The notes beneath the pieces were generated by a model, which saw nothing but the letters and a program-made list of their open reading frames with translations, did no database searches and had not been told where the DNA came from. Positions 1 to 9,800 of a stretch of 64,000 nt of DNA are shown here, one piece after another. The stretch lies in the NCBI RefSeq assembly GCF_020171465.1, contig NZ_JAIUZR010000005.1, positions 434,001-498,000 on the forward strand. Direction: 5' to 3'. Both the position numbers and the translations under genes were made by a program. Each line of letters starts with the position of its first letter. Within the stretch, counting starts at the first letter, position 1. The stretch is from Lutimonas saemankumensis. Lineage in GTDB: Bacteria; Bacteroidota; Bacteroidia; Flavobacteriales; Flavobacteriaceae.

Positions 1-353
1 TCAAGACTTTCGATCACCGCAAATTCACGCGACCTTTCCTGTATCAATCGGGCAATTCGAAAAATATATTTTCCTCTTTCTTTTCCTGATAAGGCCGACC
101 ATTTTTTAAACGCCTTTCCAGCAGATGTAACAGCTTTGTCAACATCTTCAGCCGTAGCTTCAGCTACGCTTGACAGCAATTCATGACTGGCAGGATTGAT
201 TGTTTTAAAATACTTTCCTTTTTCAGGGGCAACAAATTTCCCATTGATAAAAAGATCATATTTTTCCTTAATCTGAATGTGCTCCGTACTTTCGGGAGCT
301 GCATCGTAACTCCAGGCGGCCTTAAAAACCTCATTTTCGGTTGTTTTTGTCAT
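1..353 (-). CDS. Aldehyde dehydrogenase family protein, N-terminal part (cut by window edge)
   Basis: Only the first about 117 codons are in the window; the frame runs open through base 1. The visible part has the N-terminal ALDH signature: LFINGKFV near residue 37, then TINPAS and an alpha-helical stretch ending in RLIQERSREFAVIESL, as in NAD(P)-dependent aldehyde dehydrogenases. The ATG at 351-353 lies 4 bases after the deoC stop, so the two genes are almost certainly cotranscribed. DeoC releases acetaldehyde from deoxyribose 5-phosphate, so oxidation of acetaldehyde (to acetate or a related product) is a sensible inferred role. The catalytic Cys and Glu lie outside the window, so substrate and activity cannot be judged. 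Confidence 0.85.
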   Translation of the reverse strand, partial: MTKTTENEVFKAAWSYDAAPESTEHIQIKEKYDLFINGKFVAPEKGKYFKTINPASHELLSSVAEATAEDVDKAVTSAGKAFKKWSALSGKERGKYIFRIARLIQERSREFAVIESL

Positions 354-357
354 ACGA

Positions 358-1254
358 CTAATCTTTTGAAAAATAATTTGAAGACTGGTAATATCCTGTT
401 TCCGCTTTGACCAGTTGCATCAAGATGTCATTCGCTAAGCTACTTGCTCCGAATCTAAAATAAGTTTTGTTCATCCACTTTTCACCTAATACCTCGTTGA
501 GCATGACCAAATACTGTAATGCAATCTTCGAGGTTGATATTCCGCCGGCCGGTTTCATTCCTATCATTTTACCGGTCTTTAGATAATAATCTTTTATAGC
601 ATCCAACATTACATACGTAACCGGCATTGTTGCCGCGGGCTGAATTTTACCCGTGGAAGTTTTTATAAAATCTGCACCGGCATACATCGCAATTTCACTG
701 GCCTTTCTCACATTATCCAGGGTATCCAGTTCTCCGGTTTCGAGAATCACTTTTAGATGGGCCTTGCCACAGGCTTCTTTAACTTCTGCTATTTCATCAT
801 ATACAAAGTTGTATTCTCCTGCAAGAAATTCTCCTCGAGATATAACCATGTCTATTTCATCGGCACCCTGTTCAACCGCAAAAAGTGTATCTGTGATCTT
901 GGTGTTTCTGCTTGATTGTCCACTTGGAAAAGCAGTGGCAACAGAGGCCACCTGAATTCCGGAGCCTTCGAGCTCTTTTTTTGCAATTTTCACATAGGTA
1001 GGATATACACAAACAGCAGCAACGGCAGGAATATCTTTTAAAGAATCGTGGAGGTGCAGGGCCTTATAGCATAACTGTTTAACTTTTCCAGGGGTATCTT
1101 TTCCTTCAAGCGTAGTAAGGTCGATCATGCCCAGGGCAAGTTTCAGTCCCTCAACTTTTGAGCTTTTTTTAATACTTCTTTTGCAAAATCTATCAACGCG
1201 TTCCTTCACCCCTACAGTATCGTAGGACGGAAGGTTATTTAAATTCGGACTCAT
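358..1254 (-). CDS. deoC: Deoxyribose-phosphate aldolase
   Basis: DeoC cleaves 2-deoxy-D-ribose 5-phosphate to glyceraldehyde 3-phosphate and acetaldehyde in cytosolic deoxynucleoside breakdown. At 298 aa it is the longer form with an extra N-terminal helix region of about 40 residues. The class I aldolase residues are visible: Asp about 135 in EIDMVI, the Schiff-base Lys about 198 in FIKTSTG, and Lys about 234 in GMKPAGGIS. The TIM-barrel phosphate-binding glycines follow. The downstream gene, 4 bases away, is an aldehyde dehydrogenase, which suggests a two-step salvage operon in which the acetaldehyde is oxidised. Two overlapping CAAATTTA matches (1273-1280 and 1281-1288, the minus-strand -7 pattern) lie just upstream of the start. 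Confidence 0.95.
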   Translation of the reverse strand: MSPNLNNLPSYDTVGVKERVDRFCKRSIKKSSKVEGLKLALGMIDLTTLEGKDTPGKVKQLCYKALHLHDSLKDIPAVAAVCVYPTYVKIAKKELEGSGIQVASVATAFPSGQSSRNTKITDTLFAVEQGADEIDMVISRGEFLAGEYNFVYDEIAEVKEACGKAHLKVILETGELDTLDNVRKASEIAMYAGADFIKTSTGKIQPAATMPVTYVMLDAIKDYYLKTGKMIGMKPAGGISTSKIALQYLVMLNEVLGEKWMNKTYFRFGASSLANDILMQLVKAETGYYQSSNYFSKD

Positions 1255-1292
1255 TCATTTTGATTAGAAGGTCAAATTTACAAATTTAAATG

Positions 1293-1321
1293 AAAACCAT
1301 CAGCGAGCTATAGATGGTTTT
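1293..1321 (-). terminator. Probable intrinsic terminator of the first tonB gene
   Basis: A perfect 9-bp inverted repeat (1293-1301 with 1313-1321) encloses an 11-base loop. Read on the minus strand, the second arm ends in four T and continues TTTTCATTT. It sits 15 bases after the stop of the tonB gene at 1336-2064 and before the deoC promoter region. The T tract is interrupted, so strength is uncertain. Confidence 0.55.
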
Positions 1322-1335
1322 ACCGGAGTCACAGC

Positions 1336-2064
1336 TTATAAGACCACAAAAGTGATGGGAAGGGTATAGGATACCCCAACGGGCTTTGTTCTCTGTTTTC
1401 CGGGGACCATCGTAGGCAACATATCGACAACCCTTACGGCTTCCTTTTCGAGTCTTGAATGAGGCCCTCTTGCCCTTATGTTGACAATCTCACCTGATTT
1501 GTCAATTCTGAACTGTACATAGACTTTTTTCTTGCCTGGAGTCAGTCCGAGTTCCTGTGCGAGTTCACAATTGAAATTTTTGAGAACGTGTTTATTGATT
1601 TTGTCCTGAAGGCATTTGCGCTTTTCTTCTTTGGTTCCCTTACACCCAGGGTATATGGGGGCCTCTTCAATGATTGCAAAGGGAATATCTTTTTCCATTT
1701 CCTCCTCCTCGATAATTTCTTCTATATCTTCGTATTCTGTTACCTCAACAAACTCGGATTCATCCGTTTCAGTTGATTCCAGGACGGTTTCTTCTATATC
1801 CTCCTGATCTTTCACGATTTCTATTTTCTCAGGAGAAGGGGGTGGTGGAGGTGGTGGTTTCACCTCGAGGATTCTTTGTGTTACCGGTATTTCGATAAGC
1901 TCTTCATTTTGGATATCAACCTGGTCAAGATCGGAAACATAACGATCTACAGTTTTCCATTCAAGAGCGGTATAAATTAACATCAGGGTCAAAACCAATC
2001 CAAGCTGAAAAAAAAGCTTTCTGTACGGAGATAACCTGGCATTCTTGTTTTTTTTTGCTTTCAT
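1336..2064 (-). CDS. Energy transducer TonB (paralogue 1)
   Basis: TonB proteins couple the inner-membrane proton motive force (through ExbB/ExbD) to outer-membrane TonB-dependent receptors. This 242-aa protein has a short basic N-terminus, one membrane anchor (about residues 15-35), a run of seven prolines at about 70-76, a very acidic Glu/Asp-rich linker at about 80-130, and a C-terminal TonB domain that includes YVQFRIDKSGEI and a conserved LP-x-T/PGKQR segment near the end. It is a close paralogue of the gene just upstream (2279-2998), with the same domain order and near-identical spacing, so a tandem duplication is likely. No exbB/exbD is adjacent. The partner receptors cannot be told from sequence. 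Confidence 0.88.
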   Translation of the reverse strand: MKAKKNKNARLSPYRKLFFQLGLVLTLMLIYTALEWKTVDRYVSDLDQVDIQNEELIEIPVTQRILEVKPPPPPPPSPEKIEIVKDQEDIEETVLESTETDESEFVEVTEYEDIEEIIEEEEMEKDIPFAIIEEAPIYPGCKGTKEEKRKCLQDKINKHVLKNFNCELAQELGLTPGKKKVYVQFRIDKSGEIVNIRARGPHSRLEKEAVRVVDMLPTMVPGKQRTKPVGVSYTLPITFVVL

Positions 2065-2228
2065 GATCCAAGGAATTAAGTGAAGTATCTGAAATTAAGA
2101 AATTAACCTCAAAAAAAGCATGACATTTATCATGTTTGGATCCGGAGCACTGTCAGAAAATACCTTTTTCCCTGAGTAATATCCGTCAGATCAAAGTGTT
2201 TCCATTGTTGATTTTGAATGGATAAACC

Positions 2229-2258
2229 AAAAAAGCCATCTCATTTGAGATGGCTTTT
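2229..2258 (-). terminator. Intrinsic terminator after the second tonB gene
   Basis: A perfect 12-bp stem (2231-2242 with 2247-2258) has a 4-base loop. On the minus strand it is followed by a run of T (TTTTTTGG). It lies about 20 bases past the stop of the tonB gene at 2279-2998, so the two tonB paralogues are probably separate transcription units. Confidence 0.85.
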
Positions 2259-2278
2259 CAATATTTTTAAGACGATTA

Positions 2279-2998
2279 TTATTCAACAACCAAAGTAATC
2301 GGAAGTGTATATTTTACACCAACGGGTCTTCCGCGTTGTTTCCCGGGAGTCATATCAGGTAAAAGCTTTACAACTCGAACAGCTTCTTTTTCCAAACGGG
2401 CATGAGGACCTCTCGCACGAACGTCAGTTACCTTTCCTGTTCTATCGATTTTAAATTGAACGTAAACTCTTTTTTTACCAGGACTAAGACCTAAATCACC
2501 TGCCAAACCAGTATTATATTTTCTGTTCACATGCTTTGTGATCTTATCGACCATGCACTTTTTCTTTTCATCATTATTTCCTTTACAACCCGGATAAACA
2601 GGAACATTTTCAATAATAGCAAAAGGCACATCGTCAACTACTTCTTCCTCTTCTACGATCTCTTCAATTTCTTCTACTTCAACGGCTTCAGTTTCATCAG
2701 TTTCTGTTGATTCAAGGATTGTCTCTTCAATGTCCTCCTCATCTTCAACGATTTCTATTTTTTCAGGCGCCGGTGGTGGAGGTGGAGGTGGCTTTATTTC
2801 CTGTATTCTTTCCGTGATCGGTATATCAATTTCTTCTTCTGCCTCGATATCAGCCATACCTAGATCGGCGATATTTCTTTCAAATGTTTTCCACTCAATT
2901 CCTATATAAATAAGAATCAGAGCAAGCGCCAAACCCAATAACATGAACTGTTTATTGTGTTTTTCTAGATTTGCTTTAGGGTTCTTTTTTACTTCCAT
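2279..2998 (-). CDS. Energy transducer TonB (paralogue 2)
   Basis: This is a 239-aa TonB-family protein with the same plan as its downstream paralogue: N-terminal anchor (about residues 18-35), a proline run at about 70-76, a Glu/Asp-rich linker, and a C-terminal TonB domain with YVQFKIDRTGKV and PGKQRGRPVGV. Both copies share a Cys pair around the YPGCKG...KC segment at the start of the C-terminal domain, which could form a periplasmic disulfide (inference). The linker is acidic, unlike the Lys-Pro/Glu-Pro linkers of enterobacterial TonB. An intrinsic terminator follows. It presumably energises nutrient uptake through SusC/TonB-dependent receptors, which are numerous in Bacteroidota. Confidence 0.88.
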   Translation of the reverse strand: MEVKKNPKANLEKHNKQFMLLGLALALILIYIGIEWKTFERNIADLGMADIEAEEEIDIPITERIQEIKPPPPPPPAPEKIEIVEDEEDIEETILESTETDETEAVEVEEIEEIVEEEEVVDDVPFAIIENVPVYPGCKGNNDEKKKCMVDKITKHVNRKYNTGLAGDLGLSPGKKRVYVQFKIDRTGKVTDVRARGPHARLEKEAVRVVKLLPDMTPGKQRGRPVGVKYTLPITLVVE

Positions 2999-3062
2999 GT
3001 TGTCTTAAAATTTTTATACTGCGCTAATTTAATGAATTAATCGTGACAATTCCAAGTTAAAT

Positions 3063-3455
3063 TTAAATTGCACGATACCACTTTCTGATCTGGCCAAAAA
3101 TAAAGAACGACACTATTATTCCTGCCGCGTTAGCCAAGGCATCATAGATGTCCGCTGTTCTGTAGGTAGTTAACCCACCTTGTAAACCCTCAAGAATGAT
3201 GCCATAAAGAATCAATCCTAAAGGTACGAAAATTTTGAATACTTTTTTTTTCAATCGATCCTTCAAAGCAAAATACCAGACAAATGCTAGAACAAAATAA
3301 GCAATAAAATGAAGGTATTTATCACTTGACTTGATGTTCAGTCCCAAACTGATTTTAGGGACTGAGGTAAGGCTTAATACTGCTATGATTATTGTGGCAA
3401 GGATCGCCAGGAAAAGCGCATTACGCTCCCACAATCTCTTTATATCCTGAAGCAT
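3063..3455 (-). CDS. VanZ-like small membrane protein
   Basis: This 130-aa protein has about four predicted membrane segments (about residues 13-30, 47-64, 73-90 and 107-123). It carries VanZ-family signatures: [14 protein letters not shown] in the second segment and the later E-GLQ...R-x-xD-x-x-D-x-x-AN-x-x-G pattern. The family is named for teicoplanin resistance protein VanZ, but most bacterial members have no known function, so resistance should not be inferred. It overlaps the end of gcvH by 35 bases and so is translationally linked to the ruvA-sprA-gcvH operon. The overlap and start (ATG at 3455) are plausible because the membrane-anchored N-terminus is complete from there. Confidence 0.75.
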   Translation of the reverse strand: MLQDIKRLWERNALFLAILATIIIAVLSLTSVPKISLGLNIKSSDKYLHFIAYFVLAFVWYFALKDRLKKKVFKIFVPLGLILYGIILEGLQGGLTTYRTADIYDALANAAGIIVSFFIFGQIRKWYRAI

Positions 3456-3801
3456 CTAATAAACCGTCTATTTCTGAGGTATCAGAGATTTTGATTTTGA
3501 TCATCCATCCTTCACCATAAGCATCTGAATTAACCTTTTCCGGAGCGTCCTCTAACATTTCGTTGAATTCAATGATTTCTCCGCTTAGGGGCATGAAAAG
3601 GTCCGATACTGTCTTAACTGCCTCAACGCTGCCGAAAACTTCATTCTGAGCAATGGTTTCGTCAACCGTTTCAACATCGACATAAACAATGTCTCCCAAT
3701 TCACCCTGAGCAAAATCAGTGATGCCAACTGTAGCAATGTCGCCTTCGATTTTCACCCATTCGTGATCTTTCGTGTATTTTAATTCTTCAGGTGTGTTCA
3801 T
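3421..3801 (-). CDS. gcvH: Glycine cleavage system H protein
   Basis: GcvH carries the lipoyl arm that shuttles the aminomethyl group between the P, T and L proteins of the glycine cleavage system in the cytosol. At 126 aa it has the usual length. The lipoylation site is Lys 63 in [11 protein letters not shown], inside the conserved GSVEAVK motif, and the N-terminal KYTKDHEWV motif is present. The gene starts 16 bases after sprA and overlaps vanZ. No gcvT or gcvP is nearby. The linkage to sprA recurs in flavobacteria, and no functional reason for it is evident. Confidence 0.95.
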   Translation of the reverse strand: MNTPEELKYTKDHEWVKIEGDIATVGITDFAQGELGDIVYVDVETVDETIAQNEVFGSVEAVKTVSDLFMPLSGEIIEFNEMLEDAPEKVNSDAYGEGWMIKIKISDTSEIDGLLDASGYKEIVGA

Positions 3802-3816
3802 TTTAAAATCTTTAAT

Positions 3817-6800
3817 TTAATTACCAATTATGTATCTCACGCTAATTCCTCCATTAATTGAAGTACGGGGATAGGTGGTCGATATTGCAAATTTAGAATT
3901 ATTATAGTCAAAGAAAAAGGAGGCAAGTAAATTTTTATTCAATGAATAATCAGCAAGGAACTTGAATGAAACAAGGCTTTGGCCTCCGGTAATCTGATTA
4001 TTGGTAATTTCATCTTCTATTCCATAGGGTCTTACGATGGTCAGATTATCCCTTATTCCAAGGTCCAGTTTTAAATTAATATCACCCTGAAATGTGGTTG
4101 AGCCTCCGCCACTGCCCGTTTTGAATTTCATCTTTACATTCTGAATCCTGTAGCCCATTCCGAGCACTAATTCTTCCCCTGATACTTCAGTAACCGTATT
4201 GTTGTTGAAGTTGAGGTTTAATGCCTTGTCTTTGTTGAATGCCGCCCTTAAAGAAAGCGAGTTTTTCAATTTAAAATCCACACGGATCAAAGGAGAAAAC
4301 TCTTCGATCAAATTCACACCATTGTACAGTTTTTGAGGATTGTAATTTCCTGCAATATCTCTGTTACTATCCTCGTACGGATTGTCTTCATCATATTTGA
4401 GGTTATTGGTAAACGATAAAATTGAATAAACAGACCTGTAACTGTGTTCGAGTGTAAAACTTCTGAAATTTGTTTTTACCCAGGGGATCGACATTAATCC
4501 TTTGTAGGAAATTCTCCAGTTGGGTATTGGTGTGCTTCGGAATGCACTTAACTTAACCGATTCTGCACTTCTTCCTGAGTAAGCGGCCAAAAAAGCCGGA
4601 AGTACAACATCTTGACTTGTATCCCCGAATCCGTCAATATTTCCACCTGTTTCATCGGCAAGGCGCTGAGAAATGATCTTACGGTTATCTTTGAATTGCT
4701 GAAACACCTCGGCTTCATCTTTAAACGAAGAACCGAGCATCATATGAGAAATACTGAAATTCCCAATACCGTTTTTCGGGGTATTATCCAGAACTCCATT
4801 GATAACATCTAATTGTTGATTAAAACTTTCAGTAAAGGTCCTGTTTCCGAATAATTCGATATCCAGATCCCTTGTGAATTTAACATTCGCGGAATAATCG
4901 AATTTATCATAATGTGACCTGCTGTAATTTCTGGCGTAAAAATTATCTCCCTGGCCTCTGGAGATCAGCCATCCATTTCGGATCGCTTTATCAAGAATAT
5001 CGGCCTGGCTTCCGAATACAAACCCAAATGTAGGGGCAAAGGTTCCGTTGTAATTACTCTGTCCAAGAAGTCCGAATTCAGGAATATAACCAGGAAGGAA
5101 TGTACCGTTGTTTTCCGTGTAGGAAAGACGAATATTCTTAACGGATGTCAGGATGTCGATTCCTACTTTACCAATTTTCTGACCTGTGGAAAGGCCTTTT
5201 TTGGCCTTTAATTGCTGCCCGGTTTCAGGATCTTGTTTTACATCCACGGTTTTTCGTTTCGTAAATAGTTTGGTAAACCCGAGGTAATTATATAGCCTGT
5301 CCATTCCCATATCGGCAGTGAAATTATGGGTGTTGGCATTTTGAATCGTGTTACCAACCTGGTCAATGGTTGTGTATGCCGGAGCCTGCCAGTCATAATC
5401 GGCAGTATAATTATAAGTTCCGTTAATGAAATCAAGTACCGGAAACTTGTCAAACGGGATTTTATAGGTCAGGTTAAAGGTTTGGTGATAATGCTCAGGG
5501 CGGCCAATTCTGAAAAACTGATCGTAGATCTGTAGGTCTTCATTATCTCCAAATTGGTCATAGGCGTAGTTATTCAATGCCCGAAGCGAGAACTGAAGGG
5601 ATTTACTCAGATTATAGGCGATCAGATAATCCCAGTCAAACATAAAATTCCTTTGTTTTAAAACCGGAAGGTCAGGCAGGCCTTCAACAAGCGATCTTGA
5701 CAATTGCTCGCTGTAGGAACGGACAATATTTGAGTTAATGGCAAATGAAGTTGGCAATAAACTCAGGTTGAAATCCTTGATAAATTTCAAATATGCTTTG
5801 TCGCTTACAAGTCCCCATGATTTAAATGGTTCGATTACCTTAGGTTCAAAGCTATATGTATAATTGGCAGAAGCCCTCAGTTTCTGGTCAATGAATTTTT
5901 GAATATTATAGTCACGGTGATAGGTTTCATTGAATAAATAGGAAACCGAGAAATTTTCCACATCATAAAAATGAGGTTTACCACTTTGAGAAGTTCGGTT
6001 TCGTCGAACATTGATAAAGTTGATACTTTTTCTTTGGGTGTAATCTCTGGCCAGATCTGCATCTGTGGACCCGTTCTGAAACAGGACATCTTTGAATCTG
6101 GGGTCGTACTTCGGATCTCTGAATTCCTCTCCAAAACTAAAATTGATGGGAATGCTTACATTGGCTCTTTTGGGCAAAAGCTGCCCAATATTGATGTTGG
6201 AAACAAACCCGTATTGTTTCATTTCATCCTGACTCCTTTCATTCACCATCTGATCAAGGCTGCCAAATCCTATAGTGCTGGCACTTCCTGTAACCGATAC
6301 ATCAGCAAAATCCGCGAGGTTTGCATCGGCATTGACAATTGCTGCCCAACTCGATTTGTTGTCAAAATCAGCTACCCTTAATTCATTAAACCAAAGCTCC
6401 ATGCTTTTTGGAGAAATCGCTACGTTTTTGACACCCAACATGATGGTCCTGATGTTTGACAGATTAGGATTACCCTTTACCCTGATCCGAAATTCAGGAT
6501 CCTCTCCTGCTACAGGTTTCGGATAAAGTTCACCTGCCGGTGCCCCAATCTCCAGGCGTTCGAGTTTCAGGTTCCCAAAATCCTTGATGGCAGCATCGAG
6601 ATTGTTCTCTACAGGCCAAATTTCTTCAGGAGTCACGGCATTGAAATCCGTAATTTTTAAGGGTATTTCAACTTGGTAGTAGTTGTCATCCGTATCACTT
6701 CCCAATCTGATTATACCGAGTAATTCATTATCTTTTACTTCCAGCTGCCCCACCTTTCCTTCGGCATGAATGAACATTTTCAATTGCTTGTACATCCGGA

Positions 6801-9800
6801 GGTCAAATGTTGTGTTTTTAAATATGGTTCGGGTGTCTCCGGGCTGAAGATCATCGACTTTCATGGAAACCGATTGTTCATTTTGTTGCTGAATCGTTGT
6901 GGTACCCTGGAGCCTTTCCCTTTTTATGCCTGGAGGTAGAACATAGGGTATGGGCTGACGGTCCTCATTTTCTTCGATATTTACCACCCCAACCTCGAAT
7001 TTCTGATTTTCCTCTGGAGAGATTTCCTGAGGAGGAACAATGTTGTCATCAAGAGTTTTGGTATAGCGTCTCCAGTCCCCTCTGACCAACTGAAGTTCAC
7101 CAAATCTCAATACCACGGGCACCTTAAATTTGGTAAGGAACATTCTCATAAATCGGATCGAAGTAAAACCGGCCATATCATTGATGATATTGCTTGGATC
7201 CTCAGGAGTTGTTATCGGAATTCGGAACTGATACCATGTGGTGGTCTGCGTTGTATTGTTCGGTAACTGAACTGTTGTTACCCTGCTGTCAACGATATAA
7301 TTTTGACCTACCACGAGATCCGTTTTGTTCAAAGAAACCTTGTACTGATAATAACTTTCTATCGCATTCATGGTCTGGTCTCTGTTGATGTCTTCAACAT
7401 CTGGAAACGTAGTCGAAGAGGTTGGATAGTTCTCAGGAGAATTGTTGATGGTAGGGGAATTCCCTTCCGTTAAACTAAAATCCTTGTAGCGTGTTAATAT
7501 TGATGCATCTTCGGCATCAAAGTCAGAACCTCTGAAATAGTGAAAATTATCAGCTGACGGATCTTCTCCAAACACGGTTCCGTACTTTGTACTTTCATCC
7601 TCATCATTGATACCGTCCAGTCCAAGATCCTGATTTAATCGGGCTTCATCACTTTCTGGAAACGCGTATAAAAGTGACTGCTCTGTAGGTATTGATGACC
7701 AAGGAGTTGATTCTATATTTGATCCCGGAATCTGTATTCCGTCTTCGGGAAGCCCGTTTTCAAACATTTTTCGATCATCCTTTAAAATATCTTCTGAAAT
7801 ATTTCCAAAATTAAAATAGAGTTCTCCCACCTGATCCTGTAAACCCGGAGGGGCAATTGGGCCACCTTCTTCAGGTTTGATCGAGTAATTTTCATAGGGG
7901 TCCATGAGCCAGAACTGAACGTATTCTATATTCGCCTGTTGAAAATTAGTGGTTGTAAGGGCCCTTGTTACTCCTGCCCATCTGTCTTCTGGATTGATGT
8001 ATTTTCCGTCAGAACCAAAACTGTCGTCATAATTGTTTGTTCCCCGTTCCTCCGGATAATACGCCATGTCAAAGGTTCTGATAATACTTGACTGCGTTAC
8101 ATCCAGGTCCACCTGAGGAAAAAGTTCACTGTAATTAACCTGTCTCACTTCGGCCCTGGACAATTCCTCACTGTCAATATTTGGTGGCCTAAGACTGGAG
8201 CCATAAAAGATCTGATCAATACTGTACCAGGCAAGTTTTGATCTTTTTGCTCCGGTTCTTAACTCATCTGGCAGGCCTGGTGCAATGTTTCCGTTGGTGA
8301 AATCCAGGTCACCAGATTGACCCAGAGGCGTACTGGATGTAAACCACTGTTTTGGCGATTTTATATCCAACGGGATCTGAGCACCTTCAAAATCATCTAT
8401 ATAGGAAGTTGCCGCGCCTTCCAGATCGATTCCTTTGGGCGTCCCGGGAATTAAATAAGCAAGTTCAGACCTCACTGACACATAAGAAGGGACATCGGTA
8501 TCAATATTGGGCAGGGCGTTGGCCCATTTTGTCAATTTTGGCACTTCTGTCCTATAAGTGAGATAAGCGCCAATAATTGTGTTGTTGACAGGTTCAGATC
8601 CAAATTGCGCCTTTTGGGTTAAAGGCCTTTCATTGAGATTGATGATATTTCCTCCGACAGCCAGTTTTTCATTGAAAACATGCAATACATCAACACCCAT
8701 ATATCTTCTTTGTTGCTGATTGAATCCTATATTGTTCTCTACATCAACTTGAATGGGTGCGTCTGAAGCGATCAATGTTGGATTAATGATCTGTACGTTT
8801 CCAATATTGTAATCTACTACATAATCTACGCCTTCAACAAGTTCACGTCCGCCTGAAGTTACTTTTACCGAACCTCTTGGCACGTTAAAAGCACCAAGTG
8901 GAATACCACTTTTGCTATCCGATTTAAAATAGCCTTTGAATGAATACTTGTCCTTTTGCTGAAAATCATTTTGTGCTTCAGCCTGGGTGCGGTCATACAA
9001 CTCCCGAAAAATGTATACATCATCTTCCGGTAAAAGCTGGTCATCCAGGTCCTCACCAAAAGGTTCTACAGTTGGGAAAATAAAATAACCGTTGGGTGAA
9101 TCTATTGTTATTCCCTCCACATAATCAAAGAATCCGTCTCCTTCGGGTTTAAAGTTGTTGTTCTGGTCAAGGCGGTCAAGTTTTAACAGGTTCAGTATGG
9201 TCCTGTCATTTACTCCCGGGGTCTGGGCATTTTGAAGGATATTCACAGGTTCACCCGTGGCATCATCGTAATACAATAGTTCGAGCCTGAATCCATCCTT
9301 TTGAAGTTGAAAAGCACCCGGAATTTCATAAACATTTTTCATCAGCAGGTCGAACATCGGAATAGTCGGATTGATGATCTCACTTCTGAGCATTTTGACT
9401 ACAAGGTTGTCCGGAGCAATCACCCCTGCATCCGTAAATTCCCCAACCCTGTAGACTTCGGTCCCATCGGTATATTCGTAGGCAACTGCCATGACGTCTG
9501 CATCGACCAATCTTCTGTTCAGGGTAATAAATCCTAACTGCGCGTTCATGGTAAAGTCAACTCCCTGCACAAGCTTAATGGCGTTTTCAAGAATGGTATA
9601 ATCTCTTCCCTGGGACATATTATACGGGGCCAGCGCCTGGCCAACGGTTGAAATTTCCCGAATAGGGCCGTTTAATGTCAATAAGTCCTCAAGATTATTG
9701 GCTTCATTTGAAGGATCCTGGCCTCCAGGATTTGGAATTACATTGGCAGGACCGATATTATCGGGATTATTTTCCCCCAGGTCTGCAAGTGCTACAATAT

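Noticed and set aside
653-955. Antisense frame over deoC, and similar frames over maeB (13072-13719), ftsA (61986-62402) and leuA
   Set aside because: They mirror strongly conserved enzymes and have low-complexity Ser-rich translations typical of shadow frames.
1301-1310. CAGCGAGCTA occurs at 1301-1310 and again at 14902-14911
   Set aside because: A single shared 10-mer in 64 kb is expected by chance and the contexts differ.
3063-3455. Reading the VanZ-like gene as a glycopeptide-resistance determinant
   Set aside because: VanZ-like domains are widespread in bacteria without resistance, no other van gene is present, and a Gram-negative outer membrane excludes glycopeptides.
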